Shown: positions 33,404-41,300 of the stretch, one piece after another | Position numbering within the stretch: position 1 is the stretch's first letter | How the letters are laid out: each line of letters starts with the position of its first letter | Source of the DNA: Janthinobacterium sp. UMAB-56 | GTDB lineage: Bacteria > Pseudomonadota > Gammaproteobacteria > Burkholderiales > Burkholderiaceae_D | Direction: 5' to 3' | Assembly: GCF_900095265.1 (NCBI RefSeq) | Contig: NZ_LT607664.1 | Coordinates: 1 to 41,300, forward strand | Length of the DNA: 41,300 bases | Position numbers and translations under genes: made by a program | The notes under the pieces: generated by a model | Seen by the model: only the letters and a program-made list of their open reading frames with translations | Told to the model about the DNA's origin: nothing | Databases searched by the model: none

Positions 33404-35614
33404 ATGCGTTTTATTCTTTGTTTTCTGGCCGCGATGGCCAGCGTTCCCGCATCGGCTGAAAAGCTGACCCTGGATCGCATCCACGCCGATCCGGCGCTGG
33501 CCGGCCCCGGCGTGCGCAACCTGAAGGTCTCGCCCGATGGCGAGCGCGTCACATTCCTGCGCGGCCGCGCCGACAACCAGTTCCAGCTCGACCTGTGGGA
33601 ATTCAAGCTGAAGGACAAGAGCACGCACCGCCTGGTCGACTCCAAGGCGCTGGTGCCGAATGAAACGATTTCGCCGGAAGAGCAGGCGCGCCGCGAACGC
33701 GAGCGTACTGCCAGCCTGAACGGCATTCTCAGCTACAGCTGGTCACCCGATGGCAAGCAGCTGCTGGTGCCGCTGGCCGGCAATCTGTACCTGGTCGATG
33801 CGGCCCACCCGGAGCAGGCGCGCCTGGTCGCCAAGGGGAATGTGCTGGATCCAAAAATCTCGCCAAAAGGCCGCTACGTGTCGTTCGTGCGCGACCAGAA
33901 CATCTATGTGATCGACCTGAAGTCCGGCAAGGAACGCCAGCTCACCACCGATGGCAAGGGCACCATCCACAACGGCGAAGCCGAATTCGTGGCGCAGGAA
34001 GAAATGGGCCAGCGCACCGGCTACTACTGGGCCCCCGACGATTCCGCCATCGCCTATAAGCGCTATGACGAAGCGCCCGTGCCCGTCGTGCGCCGCTTCG
34101 AAATTTTCGCCGACCGCACCGACGTCGTGGAACAGCGCTACCCTGCCGCTGGCGACCCGAACGTGCTGGTGCAACTGCTGATCGTCTCGCCGGAAACGGG
34201 CGTGCAGCGCCAGGTGGACCTGGGCACGAACCCGGACATCTATCTGGTGCGCGCCGACTGGAGCTTTGATGGCAAGTCGCTGGTGTACCAGCGCCAGTCG
34301 CGCGACCAGAAGACCCTCGACCTGATCGCCGTCGATGCCGCCACGCTGGCGCAGCGCACCCTGCTGACGGAAACGTCGACAACCTGGGTCAGCATCCATG
34401 ACGACCTGCGCTTCCTGTCGAACGGCAGCTTCCTCTGGTCGTCCGAGCGCACGGGCCGCAACCATCTGTATTTGTACGACATGAGCGGCAAGCTGCTGCA
34501 CCCGGTCACTTCGGGTGCATGGGGCATCGACAGCGTGCTGGCCGTGAACCAGAAAAGCGGCAAGGTCTTCGTTTCGTCGAACCGCGACGCCGTCATCGAC
34601 AAGCAGACCTACGCCCTGGCGCTGGACGGCAGCACTGCCGACAAGCCACAGCGCGTGACGCAGGCCGATGGCTGGCATGACACGACGTTCTCGCGCAATG
34701 GCGAAGTGTTTGTCGATACGTATTCCGACCCGGCCACGCCGCCGCAGGTGAGCATCCGCCGCCCGGATGGCGCCATGGTGGGCTGGCTGGAAGAAAACGC
34801 GCTCAACGCCAGCCACCCGTACGCCAAATACAAGGCGGACCACCTGCCGACGCAGTATGGCACCCTGAAGGCCAACGATGGCCAGACGCTGTATTACTCC
34901 ATCGTCAAGCCGTCGAACTTCGACGCCAGCAAACGCTATCCGGTCTACCTGTCGACGTATGGCGGCCCGCACTCGCAGCATGTGGCGCGCCGCTGGGGCA
35001 ACAACTTTGACCAGTACATGGCGCAGCAGGGCTTTGTCGTCTTCCGCCTCGATAACCGGGGCTCGTCGCGCCGCGAGCGCGCGTTCACGGACGCCATCTA
35101 TCACCAGCTGGGCGCAGCCGAAGTGGCCGATCAACTGGTCGGCATCGACTGGCTGGGCAAGCAAAGCTTCGTCGATCCGAAACGCATCGGCGTGTTCGGC
35201 TGGAGCTACGGCGGCTTCATGACCTTGCGTTTGCTGTCCGCAGCATCCGACAAGATCGCCATGGGCGTTTCCGTGGCGCCCGTCACCGACTGGTCGCTGT
35301 ACGACACCCACTACACGGAACAATTCCTCGGCATGCCGAAGGAAAACGTGGAGGGCTACAAGGCCAGCACCGTGTTCGCCCACCTCGACGGCTTGACGTC
35401 GCCGCTGCTGCTGGTGCACGGCATGGCCGACGATAACGTCCTGTTCAGCAACAGCACGCGCCTGATCGACGCCCTCGTGAATCGCGGCGTGCAATTCGAC
35501 CTGATGACGTATCCAGGCGCCAAGCACGGCATCTCGTCGCGCGCGGGCCAGCGCCACGTGTACAGGAAAATTGAAATGTTCTTCAAACAGAAGCTGGGCC
35601 ATCCACCGCAATAA
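33404..35614 (+). CDS. Secreted S9 prolyl peptidase, DPP-IV-like
   Basis: A 736-residue exported peptidase with a signal peptide (FILCFLAAMASVPASAE). The N-terminal 450 residues form a DPP-IV-type beta-propeller, with EFVAQEEMGQRTGYYW holding the Glu pair region that binds the substrate N-terminus. The C-terminal alpha/beta hydrolase has nucleophile S601 in GWSYGG, an Asp in HGMADDNV and H708 in GAKHGI. It should remove X-Pro or X-Ala dipeptides from peptides in the periplasm. The start at 33404 is set by the signal peptide; the in-frame extension upstream to 33263 is not credible. A bidirectional terminator follows. Confidence 0.9.
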   Translation: MRFILCFLAAMASVPASAEKLTLDRIHADPALAGPGVRNLKVSPDGERVTFLRGRADNQFQLDLWEFKLKDKSTHRLVDSKALVPNETISPEEQARRERERTASLNGILSYSWSPDGKQLLVPLAGNLYLVDAAHPEQARLVAKGNVLDPKISPKGRYVSFVRDQNIYVIDLKSGKERQLTTDGKGTIHNGEAEFVAQEEMGQRTGYYWAPDDSAIAYKRYDEAPVPVVRRFEIFADRTDVVEQRYPAAGDPNVLVQLLIVSPETGVQRQVDLGTNPDIYLVRADWSFDGKSLVYQRQSRDQKTLDLIAVDAATLAQRTLLTETSTTWVSIHDDLRFLSNGSFLWSSERTGRNHLYLYDMSGKLLHPVTSGAWGIDSVLAVNQKSGKVFVSSNRDAVIDKQTYALALDGSTADKPQRVTQADGWHDTTFSRNGEVFVDTYSDPATPPQVSIRRPDGAMVGWLEENALNASHPYAKYKADHLPTQYGTLKANDGQTLYYSIVKPSNFDASKRYPVYLSTYGGPHSQHVARRWGNNFDQYMAQQGFVVFRLDNRGSSRRERAFTDAIYHQLGAAEVADQLVGIDWLGKQSFVDPKRIGVFGWSYGGFMTLRLLSAASDKIAMGVSVAPVTDWSLYDTHYTEQFLGMPKENVEGYKASTVFAHLDGLTSPLLLVHGMADDNVLFSNSTRLIDALVNRGVQFDLMTYPGAKHGISSRAGQRHVYRKIEMFFKQKLGHPPQ

Positions 35615-35632
35615 GTCTGACCAGCCGCAAAT

Positions 35633-35671
35633 AAAAAACCGCCGCCTGTCTTGCAACAGGCGGCGGTTTTT
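35633..35671. terminator. Bidirectional terminator between S9 peptidase and csbD
   Basis: Perfect AAAAACCGCCGCCTGT / ACAGGCGGCGGTTTTT stem with a 6-nt loop. It has A and T runs on both sides, so it serves both convergent genes. Confidence 0.92.
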
Positions 35672-35689
35672 ACATTCTTGCTGCCAGAA

Positions 35690-35875
35690 TCAAGGCTTGC
35701 GCGTCACGGTCTCGACCGCATCCTTGACGTCGCCAACCTTCTTCTGCACTTTGCCTTCGACCTGGTTTGCCAGGCCCTTGGCTTGCTGTTCTTCGCTGCC
35801 GACGACTTTCCCAGCCTGTTCCTGGATTTTACCGCCGACTTCCTTCAGTTTACCTTCGACTTGATCTTTGTTCAT
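35690..35875 (-). CDS. CsbD-family stress protein
   Basis: A 61-residue hydrophilic, charged CsbD protein (MNKDQVEGKLKEVGGKIQEQ, then a repeat-like second half LANQVEGKVQKKVGD). Members accumulate under general stress; biochemical function unknown. GAGGATCC lies before the ATG. Confidence 0.9.
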   Translation of the reverse strand: MNKDQVEGKLKEVGGKIQEQAGKVVGSEEQQAKGLANQVEGKVQKKVGDVKDAVETVTRKP

Positions 35876-36040
35876 GATGGATCCTCACTGTAGTTGGTAC
35901 ATCTGTTGTCCGGCCCCCTGAGGGCCGGTACCGCGGCTCACACGCTGTTGCAAACTGCTTGTTGCGTGTCGATGTATCAATAGTACGCAGTGGGGATCAA
36001 AAGCTCTGTACGGTTCCTAACACAGCAGCAACATCGCCGA

Positions 36041-36682
36041 TCAAGCCCCCATGTCCTTGCGCCAGACGGTGGCCAGCCATGGCTGCTGCGCGCGCGGCAA
36101 GCCCGGCGGACGGTAGTACTGCTCGACCAGGGTAAAACCGGCCGCCTGCACAAACGCGGCCCACGTCGCTTCGTCGTGGTAGCTGCCGTAGCGCTCGCCA
36201 TTCCAGCCTTCCTGGTTTTGCCCGCGCGGATTCGAACTGAACAATACGCCGCCCGGCTTCAGGCAAGCGTACAGCGCGCGCAACACGCCGGGCAGGACGG
36301 CGCTGGGCACATGGAACAGCACGGCATTCGCGAACACGCCGTCGAAGTGCGCGGCGGGCAGGTCGAGGTCGACGAAATCCTGTTGCCATACGGGGCAGCC
36401 GCTGTAGGCGCGCGCCATCTCGACGAAACGGGGGCAACCATCAACGCCCGTGGCCTGGTGGCCCATGGCGGTGAACGCTTTCAGATCGCGACCAGGGCCG
36501 CAACCAAGGTCGAGGATCGCCAAAGGCGCGGGCCGGTTGATGGCATTCACCAGCGCGCTGATGTTCTGGCTGACGTCGTGGTCGCGCGTGCCTTCGAAAA
36601 ACTGCTCGGCGCTGGCATCGTAATGGGCCAGGGTGCGCTCGGTGATGGCGTGGATGGGGTCTTGCTGTGGGGTCGGCTTCAT
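36041..36682 (-). CDS. SAM-dependent class I methyltransferase
   Basis: A 213-residue methyltransferase. Motif I is ILDLGCGPGRDLKAF, with the acidic ribose-binding residue in ATGVDGC; NAVLFHVP and LKPGGVLFSSNPRG are motifs IV to VI. It resembles small-molecule or tellurite-type methylases; the acceptor is not known. The start at 36682 has AGGA 6 nt upstream and is preferred to an ATG 27 bp earlier. It begins 70 bp after the M13 peptidase stop on the same strand, across a stem-loop. Confidence 0.82.
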   Translation of the reverse strand: MKPTPQQDPIHAITERTLAHYDASAEQFFEGTRDHDVSQNISALVNAINRPAPLAILDLGCGPGRDLKAFTAMGHQATGVDGCPRFVEMARAYSGCPVWQQDFVDLDLPAAHFDGVFANAVLFHVPSAVLPGVLRALYACLKPGGVLFSSNPRGQNQEGWNGERYGSYHDEATWAAFVQAAGFTLVEQYYRPPGLPRAQQPWLATVWRKDMGA

Positions 36683-36712
36683 GGCGGTCCTATCGATATG
36701 TTCCGCCATTTT

Positions 36713-36743
36713 ACGGTGCCGGCGCGCTGGGCGCCGGCACCGT
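36713..36743. terminator. Perfect 13-bp stem-loop after the M13 peptidase
   Basis: ACGGTGCCGGCGC (36713-36725) pairs exactly with 36731-36743 around a 5-nt loop, beginning 9 bp past the peptidase stop. No U-run follows on either strand, so it may pause or stabilise rather than terminate. Confidence 0.45.
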
Positions 36744-36752
36744 CAACAGCGT

Positions 36753-38828
36753 CTACCAGACGCGCACACGCTGTTCCGGCGCAAGGTACAGCTGCTGCCC
36801 CGGCTGGACGTCGAAGGCGGGGTACCAGGCGTCGAGGTTGCGCACGGTAGCGGCGCGGTATTGCGCCGGTGCATGGCCATCCGTGAGGATTTGCTGGCGC
36901 GCCGCCGCTTCGCGCGCCTTGCTGCGCCAGCTGACGCCGTAACCGGTAAAGAAATCGCGGTCCGCACCCGCCTGTACCGGCTTGCCCTGCTGCGTCACGC
37001 TGAACGCGTCATGCGCGACCGCGACGCCAGCCAGGTCGGCCAGGTTTTCACTCAGGGTCAGCTGGCCATTCACTGCCAGGTCGGGAAATGGTTTATAGGC
37101 AGCGAACTGCGCCACCAATTGCTTCGATGCCGCCTGGAAATGCGCCAGGTCGGCTGGCGTCCACCAGTCGCGCAACTTGCCCTGGGCATCGAACTGCGCG
37201 CCCTGGTCATCGAAGCTGTGGCTGATCTCGTGGCCGATGGTGGCGCCGATGCCGCCATAGTTGGCCGCATCGGAGGCTTGCGGATCAAAGAATGGCGGCT
37301 GCAGTATGGCGGCCGGAAAGTTCAGCGCATTTTGCAGCGGCAAGTTGACGGCATTGACCAGCTGCGCCGGCATGGCCCAGGCCTTGCGGTCGGGAGACTG
37401 GCCCAGCTTGGCCAGTTGCTGGCGATAGTGAAACTGTTCCGCCCGCTGCACATTGCCCAGCGCGTCACCGCGCACCACGCGCAAGCCCGCATAGCTGGCC
37501 CAGCGTTCCGGATAGCCCACGCCCACGTACAGGGTCTTGAGCTTTTCCTGCGCCTGCGCCTTGGTGGCCGGCGCCATCCAGTCGAGCTGGTCGATGCGGC
37601 GCGAGAAGGCGGCGACGATATGCGTCACCATGTCCTGCACGCGGGCTTTCGATTCAGGCGGGAAATAGCGTTCCACGTACAGCTTGCCGACGGCGTCGCT
37701 GAGGGCCGCATTCGTCGCGGCCAGCGCCCGCTTGCTGCGCGGCGACTGCTGCGGCGTGCCGCTCAGGGCACTGCCATAGAAGGCGAAGCGCTGGTCGGCA
37801 GCCGCCTTCGGCAAGGTCGTGCTGAAATGGTTGATCGCGTGGAAGGCAAGAAAATCCTTCCACGTGGCCAGCGGCACGCTGGCCACCAGTGCGGCGCTGC
37901 CCGTCATGGCCGTCGGGTGCCAGACGATAAAATCGGCCTGCTGGCCCAGGCCTGCCGCCTGGAAGTAGGCTTTCCAGTCCAGGCCCGGCGCCTTGCTGGC
38001 GAAGTCGGCGGCGCGCCACGCGTTGTTGCCCTTGGCGACATCGGCAGAATCCTCGCGGCTGGCGTGACTCGCGGCAATTTGCTGCTCCAGCGCAAACACG
38101 CGCGCGGCGCGGGCCGGCGCATCGCTGTAGCCAGCCTGCTTGAGCATGGCGGCGATATGCGCCTGGTAGCCGGCGCGCAAGCCCTGCATGCGGGTGCTGT
38201 CGCCCTGGTAGAAGGCACGGTCGGGCAAACCCAGCCCGCCCTGCAGCAGATAGGCCACATTGCGCGTAGTGTCGTTCAAGTCTTGCGCCACCCACAGGCC
38301 GAACAGGTTTTCCGTATAAAAATTGGTGGAATTGAGCGGATCGACATCGGCGCGCAGGCTCTTGCCCAGCGCACGGGCCAGTCCCGCCTTGTCACGTATG
38401 CCATCGATCTTTGTCAGCAAGGGCTTGATCGGCGCCCAGCCTTTCGCTTCGATAGCGGCTTCATCCATCCAGGAACGGTAAAAATCGCTGACCTGGCGCG
38501 CGGAGGCATCCACCTGCGGCGCCGCCGCCAGGCCGTCAACGAGGGCGATGATGCGCTCGTTGGTCGCGTTGGCGAGGATGGCGAAAGAACCCCAGCTGCT
38601 GCGGTCGGCTGGTATCTCCGTGCTGCGCAGCCAGTCGCCATTCACGTAATCATAGAAGTCGTCGCCGGGCAAGGTCGTGGCGGCAGCGGGAACAGCCGCG
38701 CTGGCCACCGCTTGCTGGCCATGCGCCTGGGCCGGTAGATAGGCCAGGGTGGCGCCGGCCAGGGCGAGGGCGATGGCGATGGCAGCCTGGACTGGCGTCC
38801 GGGGGCAGGAAAAAAGCAAAGCGTGCAT
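36753..38828 (-). CDS. Secreted M13-family (neprilysin-like) zinc metallopeptidase
   Basis: A 691-residue exported peptidase with an N-terminal hydrophobic signal (AAIAIALALAGATLAYLPAQAHG). The N-terminal helical domain begins around GDDFYDYVNGDWL, typical of PepO/neprilysin. The zinc site is H533-E-I-S-H537 with E594 in ENLADLAGVAVAHD as third ligand, and D598 is in place. Substrates are oligopeptides up to about 40 residues. AAAGGATCG precedes the ATG at 38828. With the S9 enzyme nearby it adds to periplasmic peptide breakdown. Confidence 0.92.
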   Translation of the reverse strand: MHALLFSCPRTPVQAAIAIALALAGATLAYLPAQAHGQQAVASAAVPAAATTLPGDDFYDYVNGDWLRSTEIPADRSSWGSFAILANATNERIIALVDGLAAAPQVDASARQVSDFYRSWMDEAAIEAKGWAPIKPLLTKIDGIRDKAGLARALGKSLRADVDPLNSTNFYTENLFGLWVAQDLNDTTRNVAYLLQGGLGLPDRAFYQGDSTRMQGLRAGYQAHIAAMLKQAGYSDAPARAARVFALEQQIAASHASREDSADVAKGNNAWRAADFASKAPGLDWKAYFQAAGLGQQADFIVWHPTAMTGSAALVASVPLATWKDFLAFHAINHFSTTLPKAAADQRFAFYGSALSGTPQQSPRSKRALAATNAALSDAVGKLYVERYFPPESKARVQDMVTHIVAAFSRRIDQLDWMAPATKAQAQEKLKTLYVGVGYPERWASYAGLRVVRGDALGNVQRAEQFHYRQQLAKLGQSPDRKAWAMPAQLVNAVNLPLQNALNFPAAILQPPFFDPQASDAANYGGIGATIGHEISHSFDDQGAQFDAQGKLRDWWTPADLAHFQAASKQLVAQFAAYKPFPDLAVNGQLTLSENLADLAGVAVAHDAFSVTQQGKPVQAGADRDFFTGYGVSWRSKAREAAARQQILTDGHAPAQYRAATVRNLDAWYPAFDVQPGQQLYLAPEQRVRVW

Positions 38829-38985
38829 GGCGATCCTTTCGATGAAAATAGTCAAAATCATAGCCTGAAATCATCACTGTCCCGGGCACAAAAAACCGTC
38901 CCCCAACTTTTTTGCATGCGGACAAAAAATCGGCATATAGTTGCACAACCGCACACCGTCACGCGCGAACACCAAGGAGATTGCC

Positions 38986-39813
38986 ATGCAATTGGAAGCG
39001 CTGTTCCAGCAACCCCATGCCCTGCCCACCGCGCCAAAGGTCGTCGACGAACTGGTACGCAGTTTCGACAATCCCGCCATTGCCACCGAAGACATCGCGC
39101 GCCAGCTGGGTACGGACCCGGCCTTGAGCGCCAAGCTGCTGCGGCTGGCCAACTCCGCTTATTACCACGTGTCGCGCAGCATCGGCACGGTGGAAGACGC
39201 CGTGCTGATGCTCGGTTTTGTCACCGTGCGCACGCTTGTCATCAGCTCGGGCCTGGTCGACGGTTTCAAGGCCGTGCCCGGCCTGAACCTGCCGCAGTTC
39301 TGGCGCTACAGCCTGCACAGCGCCGTGTCGGCCCGGTGGATCGCCAGGCAGACGGGCGACAACCAGGATCTGGCGTTCACCATCGGCATGATGCATGCGA
39401 TAGGACAACTGGTGATTCATGCCGCCATGCCCGAGCAAGCCATGCAGCTCGACAAGATCGCCCCGCCGCTCGACGCACGCCGGCTCGACGCGGAGCGGGT
39501 GTCGCTGGGCTATGACTATGCGCAGGTGGGCGCCGAACTGGCGCGCCGCTGGAAATTCCCCGCCGCCTTTGCCGACGCCATCGCCGCCTTTCCCGATCCG
39601 CTGGCCCAGGCGCCCGTGAACCGCCTGGCCGCCATCATCCACCTGGCCGCCTGGCGCGCCCGCATCGATGAAAATCAGTTGAGCAATGAAGAAATCATCG
39701 CCTGCTACCCCAGCAAGGTGGCCGAAACGCTCGGTTTGCCACCTTCGATACTGGTCGACAAGATGCCGCCGCCAGCCGAACTGAGCGCGGGACTGGAAGA
39801 ACTCGTCAAATAA
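38986..39813 (+). CDS. HDOD-domain signalling protein
   Basis: A 275-residue protein dominated by an HDOD domain (about 12-205): LPTAPKVVDELVRSFDNPAIATEDIARQL ... LSAKLLRLANSAYYHVSRSIGTVEDAVLMLG. HDOD proteins keep the HD fold but lack phosphodiesterase residues; they act as scaffolds in cyclic-di-GMP, motility and stress pathways. AAGGAGATTGCC precedes the ATG. It lies upstream of a FliT-like gene, which suits a motility link. Confidence 0.88.
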   Translation: MQLEALFQQPHALPTAPKVVDELVRSFDNPAIATEDIARQLGTDPALSAKLLRLANSAYYHVSRSIGTVEDAVLMLGFVTVRTLVISSGLVDGFKAVPGLNLPQFWRYSLHSAVSARWIARQTGDNQDLAFTIGMMHAIGQLVIHAAMPEQAMQLDKIAPPLDARRLDAERVSLGYDYAQVGAELARRWKFPAAFADAIAAFPDPLAQAPVNRLAAIIHLAAWRARIDENQLSNEEIIACYPSKVAETLGLPPSILVDKMPPPAELSAGLEELVK

Positions 39814-39863
39814 ATCCCACGCCGCCGGCATCGTCACAGCTTGAAAGCCCGGCATCCATGGGA

Positions 39864-39893
39864 CCTGGCGGGCGATTCCGGCGGCCCGCCAGG
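39864..39893 (+). terminator. Stem-loop after the HDOD gene
   Basis: CCTGGCGGGC (39864-39873) pairs perfectly with GCCCGCCAGG (39884-39893). The following bases become A/T-rich but there is no immediate T-run. Confidence 0.5.
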
Positions 39894-39932
39894 CATCTTG
39901 CAAATTATTTTCACTTTTTTTTAAAAACACCC

Positions 39933-39959
39933 TCAAGTTCCGCTCAAGCACGCCGTTAA
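39933..39959 (+). promoter_or_regulatory. Sigma-28 (FliA) promoter
   Basis: TCAAGTTC-N11-GCCGTTAA closely matches the sigma-28 consensus TAAAGTTT-N11-GCCGATAA with exact spacing (39933-39940 and 39952-39959). It lies 42 bp before the FliT-like start. Confidence 0.72.
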
Positions 39960-40001
39960 TCTAGACAAGCGGTAATCCATTCACTAGTTACGGGTGTGCT
40001 C

Positions 40002-40298
40002 ATGACTTCCAACGACGTTCTCTCGATGTATGAAAATATTGCAGGAATGACCAATAAAATGGTCACGGCCGCACGTTCGAGCGACTGGAATGGCTTGAAT
40101 GCCCTGGAAAACCAGTGCGCCAGCGCCGCCAGCGCGGTCATCACGGGCAAGGTGCCCGCCCAGGCCGGCGCCTCGCGCCTGCGCAAGATCGACTTGCTCA
40201 AGCAAATCCTCGCAAACGACCGCGAAATCCGCAACATCACGGAACCGTGGATGACGCAGCTGTCGAACGCGATGCCGAGCCAGCGCGCCCGCATGTAA
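40002..40298 (+). CDS. FliT-like flagellar chaperone
   Basis: A 98-residue helical protein (SMYENIAGMTNKMVTAARSSDWNGLNALENQCASAASAV ... KIDLLKQILANDREIRNITEPWMTQLSNAM) with the FliT pattern: an N-terminal Y..I...T..M..AA...DW..L..LE and a later ILANDREIR. FliT binds the filament cap FliD and modulates the FlhDC regulator. The sigma-28 promoter upstream supports a flagellar role. The ATG at 40002 is used; an in-frame GTG lies 6 bp upstream. FliD and FliS are not adjacent, which is unusual. Confidence 0.75.
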   Translation: MTSNDVLSMYENIAGMTNKMVTAARSSDWNGLNALENQCASAASAVITGKVPAQAGASRLRKIDLLKQILANDREIRNITEPWMTQLSNAMPSQRARM

Positions 40299-40326
40299 GA
40301 ACGAACATCGCCGTACCAGTAACGAC

Positions 40327-40348
40327 AAAAGCACCCGCGGGTGCTTTT
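40327..40348 (+). terminator. Terminator after the FliT-like gene
   Basis: Perfect AAAAGCACCCG / CGGGTGCTTTT stem ending in a T-run, 28 bp past the stop. Confidence 0.9.
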
Positions 40349-40352
40349 TTTA

Positions 40353-40719
40353 CGTCGACTTCCTGGCAGTAAGCGCGGCATCTGCAGCGCTCCGGAAGCA
40401 AGAAGGGGAATTTGGAAGGCGAACCCCAGGTATCTCCTGGCGTCGCCTCGCTGCCGGTTGCATCCGGCGTTCGCGAGCACATCGTCGGCATCGCAAACCG
40501 CTTCCAGACCCAGGCATTTATGCAACGCTACACCTGTTTGCCGCGCCACACTATCGTTGGTGACTGCGCCAGGCTGGGGCTGTTTTTTGTCGCAGAGCAA
40601 GTCTACCAGGTAATCATATCACCATCTTTGAAAAATAGGCAACACGATAGCCCCGCATTTTTCTTTATTTTTTCAATATCTTTTTTTACATCAAATCCAG
40701 GTGCGGCCTTGCAGCATCA
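40353..40719. other. Intergenic stretch, unexplained, with an A/T-rich end
   Basis: 367 bp with several overlapping short open frames but no recognisable protein or good start. The last 90 bp (about 40620-40700) is rich in A/T and T-runs, unlike the rest of the window, and may act as a terminator or leader zone for the convergent gene. Confidence 0.4.
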
Positions 40720-41300
40720 TTAACGCGAGAACGGCTCCGCCTGCGGCTCGGCCGCGTCCTCGTGCGGCGCTTCCGTCAGCACCGGCGCATCCTTCTTCTT
40801 GCGGCCAAACGGCTTGCGCAGCAAGACCCAGTATTTCGACGGCCCACCCGGCCCCGCCGCCTGCCTGCGCTTGCGCACGACATACACGATGAGCGCCGTC
40901 AGCAGCAGGAAGAGCAGAGTGCCGACACCGAGCCATAGCAAGCCGTTGCCAGCCGGCTTCTGTTCCTTCTCGACCGCTGGTGCCGCGTGCAAGGGCTTGG
41001 GTTTAACGTGCGGCGCTTCTGCCACGGCTGGCGCGCTGGCGGGCGCCACGGTGCTGGCGGGCTGAACCAGCGCCTTTTGCAAGGCGCCGATCTTGCCTTC
41101 CAATTCACCGAGCTTTTCATTCAGGGCCGCGTTTTTCTCGTCCAGCGCCACGCACGCAGCCGCCTGCCCAGTATCTGCCTGCGGCGCACAAGCGGCCACG
41201 GGCGCCGCAGCGCGGCGCAATGGCGGCGGACGCAGTACGGGGGCAGCCGGCCTGGGCGCGGCGGGCGGCGGCACGAACACGCGTGCCGGTCGCACGAGGC
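40720..41300 (-). CDS. Pro/Ala-rich single-pass membrane protein, partial
   Basis: The frame is open to the window edge, so the N-terminus is probably missing (a GTG at 41295 is the only start in view). Visible parts: a Pro/Ala-rich segment, a short coiled coil (DEKNAALNEKLGELEGKIGALQKAL), a second Pro/Ala-rich linker, one membrane helix (GLLWLGVGTLLFLLLTALIVYVV) followed by RKRR, and a short charged cytoplasmic tail. The layout recalls the middle of FimV-like polar or pilus proteins, but no LysM or TPR domain is visible and I do not assign it. Confidence 0.65.
   Translation of the reverse strand, partial: LVRPARVFVPPPAAPRPAAPVLRPPPLRRAAAPVAACAPQADTGQAAACVALDEKNAALNEKLGELEGKIGALQKALVQPASTVAPASAPAVAEAPHVKPKPLHAAPAVEKEQKPAGNGLLWLGVGTLLFLLLTALIVYVVRKRRQAAGPGGPSKYWVLLRKPFGRKKKDAPVLTEAPHEDAAEPQAEPFSR

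Noticed and set aside
36633..38738. Long plus-strand open frame (701 codons) opposite the M13 peptidase
   Set aside because: It is an antisense shadow: the minus strand encodes a full peptidase with signal peptide and HExxH, while the plus frame has no domain and odd His/Arg/Gln-rich composition. Similar antisense frames opposite the S9 peptidase (33743-35656) and the MATE gene (30980-32824) were dropped for the same reason.
39956..40600. Minus-strand open frame of 214 codons over the FliT-like gene
   Set aside because: It crosses the FliT-like gene and its terminator, and has no domain; the plus-strand gene has a promoter, terminator and family pattern.

Overview
The window looks like chromosome of a high-GC betaproteobacterium of the Oxalobacteraceae (Janthinobacterium, Massilia or Duganella type). 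This is inferred from protein style, codon use, the dense two-component and LysR content, a CbpA/CbpM pair and a sigma-28 promoter; no 16S or marker gene is present to prove it. Most of the window is ordinary backbone of short operons. Two stretches stand out: the left end (1-2900), which looks like accessory DNA, and a cluster of secreted beta/gamma-crystallin genes (28335-30905).

Layout. 1-56 is the 3' end of a tmRNA-like (or tRNA) gene with its terminator, followed by palindromes, a comparatively A+T-rich serine hydrolase (class C beta-lactamase fold) and a decayed IS3-family element whose transposase orfB carries an in-frame amber stop. 3032-4186 is an orphan histidine kinase with an RsbRD-like N-terminus. 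4235-7909 is a minus-strand signalling unit: hybrid histidine kinase/receiver, small conserved protein, double-domain KaiC-like ATPase, perhaps an 81-aa protein. 8073-14144 holds small proteins, an SMP-30-like lipoprotein, a divergent SDR/LysR pair, a MerR regulator with two TipAS-like domains and its operator, and a secreted protein. 14119-17082 is a D-amino-acid dehydrogenase with an HxlR regulator, divergent from an MFS exporter across a palindromic operator. 17079-20522 is a regulatory block (Dnr-like Crp/Fnr protein, NarL-type regulator, GAF-containing NarX-type kinase) next to a DJ-1/PfpI protein. 21232-23377 is an NAD-salvage pair (nicotinamidase-like hydrolase plus nicotinate phosphoribosyltransferase). 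23448-28220 holds small conserved proteins, a divergent azoreductase/LysR pair and cbpA-cbpM.

From 28335 to 30905 three tandem genes encode exported beta/gamma-crystallins with one, two and three domains. A fourth copy is reduced to its promoter region, its last 30 or so codons and its terminator. All four share an upstream TTTGTTACA element, and in three of them it lies 19-20 bp before a TACACT-like hexamer. 30995-35875 holds a MATE exporter, a PhzF-like enzyme, a secreted S9 (DPP-IV-like) peptidase and a CsbD protein. 36041-38828 holds a methyltransferase and a secreted M13 peptidase. 38986-40298 holds an HDOD protein and a FliT-like flagellar chaperone behind a near-consensus sigma-28 promoter. 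A partial membrane protein runs off the right edge.

The best candidates for something undescribed are the crystallin family with its shared promoter and decayed member, and the KaiC-like/hybrid-kinase operon, whose ATPase lacks the clock phosphorylation residues. No CRISPR array, phage module, complete defence system or biosynthetic cluster was seen.
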